The notes: a model not told the origin generated them from the sequence alone. 64,000 bases of DNA from JAIQFL01 sp035295745 (GCA_035295745.1 DATGIL010000097.1:1-64000), one strand, 5' to 3'; shown: positions 42,089 through 52,700, counted from the first letter of the stretch. A program made the numbers and translations.

Positions 42089-43964
42089 CTGCGACGGCAG
42101 CGGGCTTGACGTTGAGGCTTACCGCATAACCGACTTTGTCGGCCAGAGCACTGGCCGTGTAGGGTTTCTGCAGAAAGCCCGCGAGTCCCCGATCTTGAAA
42201 GCGCCTGGTGGCTTCCGTCTCGGTGTAGCCGCTCGATAACAAGACTGGAACGTCGGGACGGATCTCGCGAATGCGCTCGAGTGCCTCTTCGCCGTTCATC
42301 ACTGGCATCCCCAGATCGAGCAGCACTGCGTCGAAATCCGTGGGCCGCGACGCAAATTCCGCCACCGCTGCCTTTCCATCGCAAGCCACTTCGATCGTGT
42401 AGCCGCAGCGTTCCAGTGTGGCTCGAGCCATCTCGCGCACGATCTCTTCGTCATCCACCACCAGGACATGGCCGCCTGTCGACGCGCGCGGCGGCGGTGC
42501 GTCTGTTGCGGTGGAAGCAGAAGTAACCGCAGGCAACACCACTGTAAACGTGCTGCCTTTCCCCGGTGCGCTCTCCACGGAAATCGTGCCGCGATGAGTT
42601 CGAATAATCCCCAGGGCGGCAGACAATCCCAAGCCGCGCCCCGTAAATTTGGTGGTGAAGAACGGGTCGAAGATGCGGGCTTGCGTCTCCGGGGACATGC
42701 CGCTCCCGGTATCTTTGACCTCCAGCACTACGGTCTGGCCGGAATCCGTGTTTTGGGAGTAAGTCTTCACCGTGACACCGCCGGGCCGGTTACCGACGGC
42801 TTCCGCGGCGTTGACCACCAGATTGATGAGAAGTTGCTGGATCTGTGCGCGGTCGGCCTCCACCATCGGCAGTTCCGGATCGAGCTTCAGGTCCAATTCC
42901 ACTAGTCGAGAGAATGCCGAGCGGACTAAAGGAACGATCTCGGCTACCTGAGTGCTCAGGTTGAGGGGCTCGATGACGAATCTGCCCTTGCCGGCGTAGG
43001 CCAACATTTGCCGCACCAGAATGGCGGCTTTCTCGCTGGCATGCAGAATCTCGCTCAGACGCATTTGAGCGGGATCGGAAGGGGTCAATTCCTGAACCGC
43101 CAGGCTGGCGTTTCCCATGATGCCGGTCAGCAGGTTATTGAAGTCGTGCGCCAGTCCGCCAGCCATCACGCCAAGGCTCTCGAGCTTCTGCGACTGGAGC
43201 AGATGGGCCTCGAACTGCTTGCGCTCCGTGATGTCGCGCGCGATATGTGATGCCCCTGTGACCTGGTTGGCTTCGAGCACCGGCGAGATCGTCAGCGAGA
43301 CATGAATCTCTTTACCATCCTTGCGCAGGCATACTGTCTCGAAGTGCCTGGTAAGTCCTCCCTGGCGAATACGCTCCAGAATCTCGGACTGTTCCTGGCT
43401 TCGATTCGCCGGCACCAGAAAGGAGATATGGCGGCCGGCTGCTTCGTCTGCGCTGTAGCCGAAGACTTGCTCGGCGCCCTGGTTCCAACTCTGTACCACG
43501 CCGTCCAGGCCGGTGGAGATGATGGCATCGCCCGAGGATTCGACGACCGCACGCAGTTGCGCCGAGACACGCTCTTCGCGGGCGCGGTGCGCGGTTTCCT
43601 CACGCAGTTGTAGCAGGCGCTCCTCGGCGATTTGTGCATTCTGTTCCGCGCGGGCCCAGGCCTTTCGCAGGGCGGAAATAATCCAGATGGAAAAGGATCC
43701 GACGCAGAGAAGAAGCAGAAGACGGAGAGGGTCACGGTCACCGGTGATGAGTTCGGTGCCTGCGGCGCTAAGCAGGAGTACAAAAGTGGCGGGCCCCACT
43801 CCCCAAAAACGGGCGCTGATCATTACAGCGGGATAAACCAGGAAGTAAGGAAGGCGGCCTCCGATCGAGGGCACCAGGACCAGACGCGCAAGAATGGCAC
43901 AGGAGGCGCAGGCCAGTGCGGCGCCGTAGCGGGCCAGGTCGGGGCGTCTGCGCAAGCGATCCAC
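42021..43964 (-). CDS. Membrane hybrid histidine kinase with PAS and receiver domains
   Basis: A 647-residue kinase. Three to four N-terminal membrane helices (about 12-110) of the DUF4118 type, then a PAS domain (about 140-250, VVESSGDAIISTGLDGVVQS), HisKA with the H-box GGLAHDFNNLLTGIMG (about 268), HATPase (LVVNAAEAVG, DTGSGMSPE, GRGLGLSAALGI) and a C-terminal receiver with VLLDLGMPVMNG. All catalytic residues look intact. Input is probably a small molecule or redox state through PAS. It lies at the edge of the 34-44 kb block and is the only kinase there, so it may phosphorylate the REC-HPt-REC protein. Its 3' end overlaps the convergent BamE-like gene. Confidence 0.9.
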   Translation of the reverse strand: MDRLRRRPDLARYGAALACASCAILARLVLVPSIGGRLPYFLVYPAVMISARFWGVGPATFVLLLSAAGTELITGDRDPLRLLLLLCVGSFSIWIISALRKAWARAEQNAQIAEERLLQLREETAHRAREERVSAQLRAVVESSGDAIISTGLDGVVQSWNQGAEQVFGYSADEAAGRHISFLVPANRSQEQSEILERIRQGGLTRHFETVCLRKDGKEIHVSLTISPVLEANQVTGASHIARDITERKQFEAHLLQSQKLESLGVMAGGLAHDFNNLLTGIMGNASLAVQELTPSDPAQMRLSEILHASEKAAILVRQMLAYAGKGRFVIEPLNLSTQVAEIVPLVRSAFSRLVELDLKLDPELPMVEADRAQIQQLLINLVVNAAEAVGNRPGGVTVKTYSQNTDSGQTVVLEVKDTGSGMSPETQARIFDPFFTTKFTGRGLGLSAALGIIRTHRGTISVESAPGKGSTFTVVLPAVTSASTATDAPPPRASTGGHVLVVDDEEIVREMARATLERCGYTIEVACDGKAAVAEFASRPTDFDAVLLDLGMPVMNGEEALERIREIRPDVPVLLSSGYTETEATRRFQDRGLAGFLQKPYTASALADKVGYAVSLNVKPAAVAVTEEHLSAVQKTIDASSSPRSG

Positions 43965-44151
43965 CAGTACTCTCTGTGACTATGATACCGAGGTTCGTGA
44001 GACTCCGACTGTGTAATTTGCCGGTAACAATACCAGGTAGTAAGACTTCCCGGGTGGTCACCTGAGTGGCCGTCCATTAAGGTGCATTAAAATCCGGCTC
44101 TGAAAGGAACGCGTGCCTGACGGCATTCGTACAATCGAAGGAGAGGCTTCG

Positions 44152-44406
44152 ATGCGCGGGCGCGTGTTCCGGCGTTTTCAACAGCATGTGCATCTGACGA
44201 GGCGATTAAAGGAAGATCGCAACCAGCACTATCAGAACTTGAACTGTTCCTGCTGGTGGGATCCCAGAGTTATCGCCCGTTTTCGGGAGCAACCGCAGGT
44301 CTGCAGTTGTCGCGACTGCGGGAGTCAGCGCCAGTATGAGGGGGCGCCCGTCAGCGAGTTGCGACGTCTTGCCGGTATGAAGGACTCGGAGTCGGAAGTT
44401 CGCTAA
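44152..44406 (+). CDS. Small Cys-rich protein with CxCxxC motif
   Basis: An 84-residue basic protein. The start is ATG 44152 with AAGGAG 8 nt upstream; an earlier GTG at 44113 is weaker. It opens MRGRVFRRFQQHVHLTRRLK, has NCSCWWDPRVIARF and then VCSCRDCGSQRQYEG, a likely zinc-binding site. Small proteins with the pattern 'R.FRR.Q..R...R......W' and 'CSC..CGN.R' are widespread in bacteria, often single-copy and of unknown function. Its last 56 nt overlap the convergent HAF-repeat gene. Confidence 0.7.
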   Translation: MRGRVFRRFQQHVHLTRRLKEDRNQHYQNLNCSCWWDPRVIARFREQPQVCSCRDCGSQRQYEGAPVSELRRLAGMKDSESEVR

Positions 44407-45439
44407 GCCGAGTCGGCCTGGAGCGGAATGTGGCGCCACCGAGCACGATCGCAAACAGCGCTCCGAACGCCAAACCGAATGTGCCCGGCTCCGGAACTGC
44501 TGCCGACGCAGTCGCGACAAAACCGCGTTGCACTCCTGTCGTCGAATCCACATAGAATCCTGCGATTTCGCCCGAATCATTGATTCCTGTGATCTGCGTG
44601 ATGCTCAGGCCGCTCTGCGCCGCGTTGGGGTCATCGAGAAACGTGTAGCTGGACGTATTGCTGTTGAACAGAAGGCCGTGCTGGCTCCCGTCCGGGAGTT
44701 GATAGTAGCCGGCCACGATTCCGTTGTCGTTGATTCCGAGGAATTGCGTGAGCACCAGATTCGGGATATTTGGATCGGGCGCTAATTGGTACGACTGGGT
44801 CACGGAATTGTAAAAGAAGCCGTGCTGGTGAACGCCATCGGAAGAGAAGAAGCCCGTGACCAGTCCGTTGTTATTCACGCCCTGAGCGTTCGTCACGGCG
44901 GCGGTGACTGTCGGATTCAGTATGGTATAGGTGCCGTTTGCCAGCAGATAGCCGGGAGTCGTGTCGGTGAGGTTATCGACGTACTGTCCGACGATCAGGC
45001 CGTTGTCATTAATGCCAAACGCGGTCTGCGAGGCCGTCGTGACGTTGACGTTGGCCAGAAGCACCGGCGTTCCTGCCACCGTGACGAACGCCTTGCCATT
45101 CGACGTCCCGCCGACTACCGAGAGCGAATCGTTGATCCCATTCGCCATCGCCAGAGGATCGCCACCGAAATTCAGAGGGGTAATCGTGCCATTGGAATTG
45201 CGGATGAAATTCGTGAACAGGGTAGGGGCGTTCGCGTTGTCAGACGAAAAGCCCACAACGTCGCCGTTGTTGTTGATGCCGTTCACCGTCGTTCCTCCAT
45301 TATTATTTCCGGGACCATCGAACGAAGTGAAATTGTAGATCGTTCCTGCCTTCGCCGAGACCGCCAAGGCGACAGCGAGGGCTGCCAGACCGGCCGCCGG
45401 CAAAAATCTGCCAGCGCGTCGTGCGGCAAATGTGCGCAT
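44351..45439 (-). CDS. HAF-repeat PEP-CTERM exported protein
   Basis: A 362-residue exported protein. ATG 45439 is preceded by AAGGAG at 7 nt; GTG 45445 is the alternative. After the signal peptide (LAALAVALAVSAKAG) come about six repeats of the pattern GINDNGxIVGxY / HGFFYNS, the HAF extracellular repeat that may form a beta-propeller. A PEP-CTERM signal follows (AVPEPGTFGLAFGALFAIVL plus basic residues RSRPTR), but about 20 further residues extend beyond it and overlap the convergent small gene; usually these proteins end right after the basic stretch. Confidence 0.85.
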   Translation of the reverse strand: MRTFAARRAGRFLPAAGLAALAVALAVSAKAGTIYNFTSFDGPGNNNGGTTVNGINNNGDVVGFSSDNANAPTLFTNFIRNSNGTITPLNFGGDPLAMANGINDSLSVVGGTSNGKAFVTVAGTPVLLANVNVTTASQTAFGINDNGLIVGQYVDNLTDTTPGYLLANGTYTILNPTVTAAVTNAQGVNNNGLVTGFFSSDGVHQHGFFYNSVTQSYQLAPDPNIPNLVLTQFLGINDNGIVAGYYQLPDGSQHGLLFNSNTSSYTFLDDPNAAQSGLSITQITGINDSGEIAGFYVDSTTGVQRGFVATASAAVPEPGTFGLAFGALFAIVLGGATFRSRPTRLSELPTPSPSYRQDVATR

Positions 45440-45561
45440 GATCACGCTCCTTCACATTCGGAAATTCGAACTCGCTCGATGACACCACGTCCGGACTCGC
45501 GGCGAAAAGGTCCGGTGGCGTAAAATGGGGTATCGATACCTCGGCTTTGCATTGATTTCCA

Positions 45562-47754
45562 ATGAGTTACAGCCCCGCCATGCAGCCCGGCCCAGACCCG
45601 GATTCCAACTCACGGACGGTCAGGAATGAGCTGCAACGGATCATTGCCGGCCCACAATTCGAGAATGCCGACCGCTTGATCCGCTTCCTGACGTTCGTCG
45701 TGGAAGAGGCGCTGGCGGGACGGGGCGACAGCTTGAAGGAATCCCTCATCGGCGTGGAGGTCTTTGGGCGGGCAACCGACTACGACCCGAAAGTTGATCC
45801 GATCGTCAGAGTTCAGGCGCGCCGTTTGCGAGCCAAGCTGGATACCTGGTATGAGTCGGGTGGCCAGGCCAGCACGATCCGAATCTCTTTGCCTAAGGGG
45901 GGCTACGCACCGGAGTTCGGACCGGCTCCCGCGCCCGTGGTTGCACCTGCGCCAGAGCTAGCGTTGCAACCGGTTACGGGCCCAACCGCAGCCGCGCGAA
46001 ATCGACCGACCACCTGGATCTGGCTCGCCGCCGCAGCCGCCATCATTCTGCTCGGGACGGGAGCCATCGCTTTGATCCGGCCCGGACCGAAACCTGCCGC
46101 TGCTGGATCGCGTCTCTTCACGGCATACCGGGGATACCAGACCAACCCCGCCTTCTCGCCCGATGGGAAGACCCTGGCGTTTCACTGGGGCGGCCCGGAT
46201 GGCGACAACACCGACATCTACGTGCAGTCCCTGGACGCCGATGCGCCTCGGAGGCTCACCAGTTCGCCGCAGCGCGAGCGTAACCCAGTGTGGCTGCCGG
46301 ACGGACAGCACATCGGATTTCTGCGTGACGATGGTCCAGATCAGTTTGCGGTGATCGTGGTGCCGCTTCTGGGCGGCGGGGAAAAGCACGTCGCCGAGAT
46401 TCGCGGTAATCCGGGTGCGCCGCCACGCATCGAGTGGTCGCGCGACGGAAAGAGCATCTACACCAGCGAGCCGCCAAATGCTGACGAACCGCTGCGCATC
46501 GTCGCGATCGACCTCGAATCCGGTGCGCGCCGCGGATTGGTTCCAGCACTCGCCCACGGCCCGGCAGCCGGCACTCCGGGGGACGACGAAGTGACTTTGT
46601 CGCCAGATGGGGCCTGGCTGGCATTTCGGCGCCGGACGGCCAGCGTGGTGGGCGATGTATTCATAGCGCCCGCATCAGGCGGCGAGGCGCGTGCCATTAC
46701 CCACGACCGGACTGGCATTACCGGGCTGGCGTGGACGCGGGACGGCCGGTCGCTGATCGTTTCGTCGCAGCGCGAAAGCGGATTGGTGCGGCTTTGGCGG
46801 TTCCCGCTCCGCGGCGAAGCGCCGGTCTGCCTCACGGACGCGATGCTGGCGGCATCGTACCCCGCCGTCAGTCCTCGCGATGGAGAGATCGCGTTCGCCT
46901 CGCGCTACTTCGACACCAACGTCTGGCGCGTCGACCTCCAGCACAACGCTCCGCCAACCCGGCTGATTGCCAGCAATCTGCTGGACTCCAGTCCGCAGTA
47001 TTCTCCCGATGGCAAGAGCATCGTGTTTCGAAGCAATCGAACGGGAAGCGATGAGATCTGGACATCGGATGCCGCTGGACATTCCCTGGTGAAGCTCACG
47101 GACTTCCGTGGACCGGTCACCGGATCGCCCCATTGGTCGCCCGATGGCCAGTATGTCGTCTTCGATTCGCGGCCTGACGGGAGCGCGGACGTCTTTATCG
47201 TGCCTGCGGGTGGTGGGCGGGCTCGAAAAGTGACGGTGGAATCGTCGAACGATGTAACGCCGAGCTTCAGTTCCGACGGGAAGTGGGTCTACTTTGCGTC
47301 GGACCGCACGGGCTCGTGGCAGATTTGGAAGCAGCCGGTGGGCGGCGGCACCGCGCTACAGATCACCGCCAGCGGGGGATTTGCGCCCCAGGAATCGCCC
47401 GACGGCCAGTGGCTCTATTATGCAAAATTGGACGCGAACGGCCTGTTCCGCAGGCCGATCACGGGAGGAAGCGAAAGCCTGGTGTCGGACGGGCTGCCAT
47501 CTTCGCTATGGGGAGGCTGGGCGGTGACGGCGGGTAAGATCGTCCTCTCGGCGCTGCGCGAGGGGGACAATGAGGGCCCGGGATATTTGAAAGTGTTCGA
47601 ACTCGAGACGGGTCTTACGAAAACGGTCGCCAGTCTTCCCTTCGCTCCGGCACGTTGGGACGGATCGGTCGCGCTGTCGCCGGACGGTCGTTACGCCCTG
47701 GTGACGCAGTTGGAGCGGCAAGGCAGCGAGATTCATTTGCAGGCGGACCGCTGA
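45562..47754 (+). CDS. WD40/TolB propeller protein with regulator-like N-terminal module
   Basis: A 730-residue protein. Residues 15-115 form a module common in Acidobacteria (LIRFLTFVVEEALAGR, then LKESLIGVEVFGRATDYDPK and IVRVQARRLRAKL, RISLPKGGYAPEF), found in front of propellers, TPRs or cyclases and resembling a winged-helix DNA-binding region. One membrane helix (TWIWLAAAAAIILLGTGAIA, about 150-170) separates it from a large TolB-like beta-propeller (about 190-730) with repeated FSPDGKTLAFHWG / WTRDGRSLIVSS blades. This suggests a ToxR/CadC-like one-component membrane sensor. A palindrome GGTATCGATACC lies at 45529-45540 upstream. The cytochrome gene follows after 23 nt. Confidence 0.8.
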   Translation: MSYSPAMQPGPDPDSNSRTVRNELQRIIAGPQFENADRLIRFLTFVVEEALAGRGDSLKESLIGVEVFGRATDYDPKVDPIVRVQARRLRAKLDTWYESGGQASTIRISLPKGGYAPEFGPAPAPVVAPAPELALQPVTGPTAAARNRPTTWIWLAAAAAIILLGTGAIALIRPGPKPAAAGSRLFTAYRGYQTNPAFSPDGKTLAFHWGGPDGDNTDIYVQSLDADAPRRLTSSPQRERNPVWLPDGQHIGFLRDDGPDQFAVIVVPLLGGGEKHVAEIRGNPGAPPRIEWSRDGKSIYTSEPPNADEPLRIVAIDLESGARRGLVPALAHGPAAGTPGDDEVTLSPDGAWLAFRRRTASVVGDVFIAPASGGEARAITHDRTGITGLAWTRDGRSLIVSSQRESGLVRLWRFPLRGEAPVCLTDAMLAASYPAVSPRDGEIAFASRYFDTNVWRVDLQHNAPPTRLIASNLLDSSPQYSPDGKSIVFRSNRTGSDEIWTSDAAGHSLVKLTDFRGPVTGSPHWSPDGQYVVFDSRPDGSADVFIVPAGGGRARKVTVESSNDVTPSFSSDGKWVYFASDRTGSWQIWKQPVGGGTALQITASGGFAPQESPDGQWLYYAKLDANGLFRRPITGGSESLVSDGLPSSLWGGWAVTAGKIVLSALREGDNEGPGYLKVFELETGLTKTVASLPFAPARWDGSVALSPDGRYALVTQLERQGSEIHLQADR

Positions 47755-47777
47755 CACGTGGCATAATCCGAAGACCT

Positions 47778-48311
47778 ATGTTCAGCCTGAAACCTGCACC
47801 GCTACTGACCGTGGTTGCCGTTCTTCTCGTTGTTAGCGTGAGGGCGCAGTCACCAATGGCCGCCGGCAGATCTTTGTCCACCAGCCCACCTCCGGCTGAC
47901 CTGGCCCAGTTGATGAAGGGCGTGATCTATCCGAGCTCGAACGTGTTCTTTGCAGCTCAGGTCGACGATCCGGCAACCATCAAGCCCGACTCGAAGCCGT
48001 CTGTTTCCCCGAACCTGCTGACGAGTACGTTCGGGAAGTGGGAAGCGGTGGAGAATAGCGCAATCGCGATAGCCGAATCCGCGAGCCTGCTGAGTCTGCC
48101 GGGACGCAAGTGTTCCAACGGTGCGGACGTCCCGTTGAAGAATCCGGATTGGGACAAGTTCGTCACAGAACTCCGGGAGGCGGGATTAGTGGCTTATAAG
48201 GCCGCCAAATCCAAGAATCAGGAGAACGTCCTCAGCGCGGCTGAGACCTTGACCGCCGCCTGTTCCAACTGTCACTCGAAGTACCGCGACAACAGGAACC
48301 GGTGCCGCTGA
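47778..48311 (+). CDS. Exported c-type cytochrome (c556-like)
   Basis: A 177-residue protein starting at ATG 47778 with a signal peptide (LLTVVAVLLVVSVRAQ). Near the C-terminus ACSNCHSKYRD provides a single C-x-x-C-H heme c site, and the placement at the end of a helical protein fits the cytochrome c'/c556 four-helix family. The MKGVIYPSSNVFFAAQ block is typical of secreted acidobacterial members. Likely periplasmic electron carrier or gas/heme sensor. It follows the propeller gene by 23 nt. Confidence 0.85.
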   Translation: MFSLKPAPLLTVVAVLLVVSVRAQSPMAAGRSLSTSPPPADLAQLMKGVIYPSSNVFFAAQVDDPATIKPDSKPSVSPNLLTSTFGKWEAVENSAIAIAESASLLSLPGRKCSNGADVPLKNPDWDKFVTELREAGLVAYKAAKSKNQENVLSAAETLTAACSNCHSKYRDNRNRCR

Positions 48312-48489
48312 CCATCGCGGCAGGCGCGGGCAATCGGTAGCCCGCACATAACGATCGAAACCAGGCTGTCCGGATCTGCTCCGGGGCTTCGCGGCTCGGG
48401 AAACCTCGAACGCCTGCCACAAGCGCATCCTGGCATTATCGATCCTGCGGAGAGATGTGTCAGCCTTGGAGCCGTTGAGGACGGCTAGC

Positions 48490-49755
48490 TCATCGGTTTC
48501 GCACTTCGACGGCGGCGTTTTCCTGCACGGAATCCGTCGGATTCGAAATGACCAGAGTGCCGGGCTGCAGGCCGGAAGCCACCTCGACCTCCGCACCCAA
48601 ATCCTGGCCGATGGTGATGTTCTTGAAATGCACGATGTGATCGGCTCCGACCGTCGCTACACGCGGCCCAGCAGTCCCTAAGATGACCGCATCGCCGGGA
48701 ACTCGCAGACTCGGCTTAGCGTTCGCACCTTGAAATCGCACCTGTGTGTACATGCCCGGGTAAAGGGAAGCGTCGTCGTTCGGGGTGACGAGGACGGCCA
48801 GCATGGCGCGCGAAGCCGTATCGAGCGCAGTGGAGATGCTCTTGACCTTGGCAGGGAAGACGCGGCCCGGCCTCTCCTGCACGCGTAATTCGGCGGTGCC
48901 GCCAGCGTGAATCTGCGCCACATAGGTCTGCGGGACGTTCACGAAGATCCGCATCGGTTGAATCTGGGCTACGCGGAACATCTCCTTGCTTGATCCGCCG
49001 TTACCGGAGTTGATGAGTACACCCACGTCAACCAGGCGAGCCGTCACCAAGCCGTCAAACGGCGCGGTGACGCGCGCAAAACCCTTCATCTGCTCCAACC
49101 GGGCCAGATTCGCTTCGCTCGCGTGGATGGTGTCCTGCGCTGTGCTCAGAGTGGCTTCCGCCTTCGCCACCTGGGCTTCTTTCACCGCCAGATCGGCCTG
49201 CTTTTCGTCGCCCTCCTGCCGCGAAACCACGCCCTTTTGCAATAGGCTTTGCCAGCGATCGCGGGTCGTCTTGGACAGGTCGCGATTCGCACGCGCCAGG
49301 TCAAGATCCGCCCGGAGCTCCTTCAATGTGGATTGGGTCTGCGCCAGGGTGGCGCGCGCCTGCGTGATCTGCTGATCGAGTTCCGGAGTTTCCAATTCCG
49401 CCATCACCTGGCCGGCCTTGACGTGGTCGCCCAGTTCCGAAAAGCGCGTCTTCAGGTATCCATCGGCGCGCGCGAAGATCGGGGATTCGATCTGCGCCAC
49501 CAGATCTCCGGGAAGATCGATTGCGTCCTGCGTGCCCGCGAAGTGTGCCGGCGATACGATCACTACGGGCAAACGATCCGAGACCTGTTGCGATGCGGCG
49601 AGAAGGCTCTTCTGGCGGGCGAGGCGCGGCAGAAGGCCGGCGACGAAAGCGCCCGCAACGAGGACGGCCAGCAGGAGAAAGAACGCCACCAAACCGCCCT
49701 TTCGTGGGCGAGCGCGTTTTTCTGTTTGGAAGCTTGGTTCCTGCGCCGTGTTCAT
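48490..49755 (-). CDS. RND efflux pump periplasmic adaptor (MFP)
   Basis: A 421-residue membrane-fusion protein. An N-terminal membrane anchor (GLVAFFLLLAVLVAGAFVAG) precedes the lipoyl halves (IFARADGYLKTRFSELGDHV and RVTAPFDGLVTARLVDVG) that flank a long alpha-helical hairpin (about 125-215), then beta-barrel and membrane-proximal domains. It links an RND pump to an outer-membrane channel. It overlaps the downstream end of the RND pump gene by 4 nt, so pump is first and adaptor second in the operon. No TolC-type gene is seen here. Confidence 0.92.
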   Translation of the reverse strand: MNTAQEPSFQTEKRARPRKGGLVAFFLLLAVLVAGAFVAGLLPRLARQKSLLAASQQVSDRLPVVIVSPAHFAGTQDAIDLPGDLVAQIESPIFARADGYLKTRFSELGDHVKAGQVMAELETPELDQQITQARATLAQTQSTLKELRADLDLARANRDLSKTTRDRWQSLLQKGVVSRQEGDEKQADLAVKEAQVAKAEATLSTAQDTIHASEANLARLEQMKGFARVTAPFDGLVTARLVDVGVLINSGNGGSSKEMFRVAQIQPMRIFVNVPQTYVAQIHAGGTAELRVQERPGRVFPAKVKSISTALDTASRAMLAVLVTPNDDASLYPGMYTQVRFQGANAKPSLRVPGDAVILGTAGPRVATVGADHIVHFKNITIGQDLGAEVEVASGLQPGTLVISNPTDSVQENAAVEVRNR

Positions 49756-52700
49756 AGGTCGACCTCCGGGTTCCTTCCAAAGCGCGGCGGATTGCGGCGC
49801 AGTACGCTGTACGCCACCGGCACCAGGAACAGAGTCGCGACCGTGGCCAGCAGCAGACCACCGATTACGGCGCGGCCCAGCGGCGCGTTCTGCTCCCCGC
49901 CTTCGCCCAGGCCCAGAGCCATGGGAAGCATGCCCACGATCATCGCCAGCGCCGTCATCACCACGGGGCGCAGGCGCGTAAAGCCCGCCTCCAGGGCTGC
50001 GGAAATCGCATCCGAGCCGGTCTCCCGCAGGTCATTCGCAAAATTCACCAGCAGAATACTGTTGGCGGTCGCGACGCCAATGCTCATGATCGCGCCCATC
50101 AGCGAAGGCACATTGAGAGTCGTCTGCGTAACGTATAGCATCAGCACGATACCGCCAAGCGCTCCAGGCAGAGCCATCAGAATAATGAACGGATCGAGCC
50201 ACGATTGGAAGTTGACCACCATCACGAAATAGACCAGGATGACCGCGAACAGCATGCCTACTCCCAGTCCCAGAAAAGAACTGCGCATGGTAGCCACCTG
50301 GCCGCGGGTCTCGATAAAACTGCCCTTGGGGATTTTGGGGGTGTACTCCGCCAGAACCTTGTCCACATCGCGCGCCACCGCGCCCAAGTCGCGATCCTGC
50401 ACGTTCGCGTACACGTCGTAGAGCGGCTGGACGTTGTAATGGTTGACCACAGACGCGGTCGTGTCACGGCCCAACTGGCCCACGTTCGTCAACAACTGCG
50501 ATGCCGGGCGCGCGCTTGCATGGACCGGAGTGCGCAGCAGTTCCGAGGTGGAATCGACGCGATATTGCGGCGTCTGCACCGAAACCGGATAGTCGACGCT
50601 GTTGCGCGGATCGATCCAGTAATTGGGCAGCACCTGCGTGCTGGAGGCGAGCGAGATCAGCAGGCTGTCGGCGACATCCTTCTGGGTGAAGCCCAACTGG
50701 CCGGCGCGAGTGCGGTCCACCTGGAAGAGGAATTCGGGAACGTCCACTACCTGGTGCGTGTGCACGTCCGCGGCGCCCGGGATCATGGTGAGGCGCCGCT
50801 CGATCTGCCGTGCCAGCGCGTAATTCGCCTTGGCATTGGAGAGCGGGCCCACTACCTGAATGTCGATCGGCGCAGGCAGGCCGAAGTTCAGGATCTGCCC
50901 GACGATGTCGGCGGGTTGAAAGAAGAAGGTGAGACTCGGAAAGTCGCGATTCAGGCGAGTGCGCAGTTCGCGGATGTAGGATTCCGTGGGAGCGTGCTCG
51001 TCGGGGCGCAGCGAGATCAGCACTTCGCCATCGAACGGACCGATGGTGGCCGTATCGCTCATGGCGAGGTTCAAGCCGGAGTACGGTAGACCGATGTTAT
51101 CGACGATATCGGACAACTCCCCTGCGGGAATCACTTCTTGAACGGCGTTTTCGACGCGCGCAAAGTAACGCTCGGTCTCTTCAATGCGGGTTCCGGCGGG
51201 TGCGCGGACATGGAGACGGATCTGACCGGCGTCCACCTGGGGAAAGAAGTCCTGCCCTAGAAACGGCGTCAGCGCGAGACAGGATCCGCATATCAGGACG
51301 AAGGCGCACCCGACCAGTTTGCGATTCGCCAGGCCGGCGGCCAGCAGATTGCGATAGCCGTTCCGCATGGCTTCGAAGCGCCGCTGGAATCCGTGATGGA
51401 TGGAAGAGAAGAACCCGCCTTTCGCATCTTCAATCACGCCTTCGTCACCGTGGTAACGCTCGGACTCGGCGGCAAGGAGGTAGCGGACCATCGTTGGGAT
51501 CAGCGTGCGTGACAGCAGGTACGACGCCATCATTGCCAGCACCACGGCAAGCGCCAGCGGCGTGAAGAGGTAGCGCGCCGCACCCGTGAGGAAGATCACC
51601 GGTACAAACACAATGCAGATGCAGAGGGTCGATACAAAAGCTGGTGTGGCGATCTGCATGGCGCCTTCGAGAATGGCGCGAAGGATCGGCTTGCCGAGCC
51701 CGAAATTGCGATGGATGTTCTCAATTTCGACCGTGGCGTCGTCCACCAGGATGCCGACCGCGAGGGCCAGGCCGCCGAGCGTCATCACGTTGATGGTCTC
51801 GCCCATCAGATTGAGGATCGCGAGAGAGGTGAGGATCGACAGCGGAATCGAAATGCAGACGATGATGGTGCTGCGCCAACTGCCGAGGAAGAGGAGAATC
51901 ATCAGGCCGGTGAGTCCCGCCGCGATCACGGCCTCCCGGATGACGCCGTTGATGGCGGCGCGCACGAACAGCGACTGATCGAACATCAGTTTCAGATTGA
52001 GCGAGGGCGGCAGCGTGGAGCGGATGCGCGGCAGCATCTGCTTGATCTGCGACACGATGTCGAGGGTCGAAGATCCGCCATTCTTGAGCACGGTAAGAAG
52101 GGCGGCCCGCGCGCCGTTGTGACGCACGATGTTGGTCTGCACGGCGTATCCGTCGCGGACGTGTGCCACGTCACCCACGTAGACCGTGGTGCCATTGGTC
52201 TGCCGCACGGGAAGCCGATTGAACGCCACGGCGAGATCGGGCGCGCTGTTGAGTTTGACGGTGTACTCCTGGGCGCCGATTTTGACGGTTCCCGAAGGAA
52301 GGATGAGGCTCTGATTGTTGATGGCGGTGGCGACGTCGCCGGCAGACAGGTTCTGCGCGTAAAGCGCCTGCGGATTGAGGTCCACCGAGATCTGGCGCGG
52401 CCGGCCGCCGTAGGGGAGAGGGAAGCTGGCGCCCTGCACGTTCGCCATCTGCGTGCGGATGAAGTTGTATCCCAGATCGTAGAGTTGCTGTTCGGGCAGG
52501 CTGTCGCTCGAGATTCCAAGTTGCAGAATCGGGACCGCGGAGGCATTGAACCGCAGTACCGACGGAGGCGTGATGCCGGTAGGGAGGGATTTGAGTACCG
52601 ACTGGGAAGCGGCGGTCAATTGCGCCACGGCCGCGTCGATCTTCGCCTTCGGATGAAAGAAAACTTTGATCACGGCGACCCCCGGCAGCGACTGCGACTC

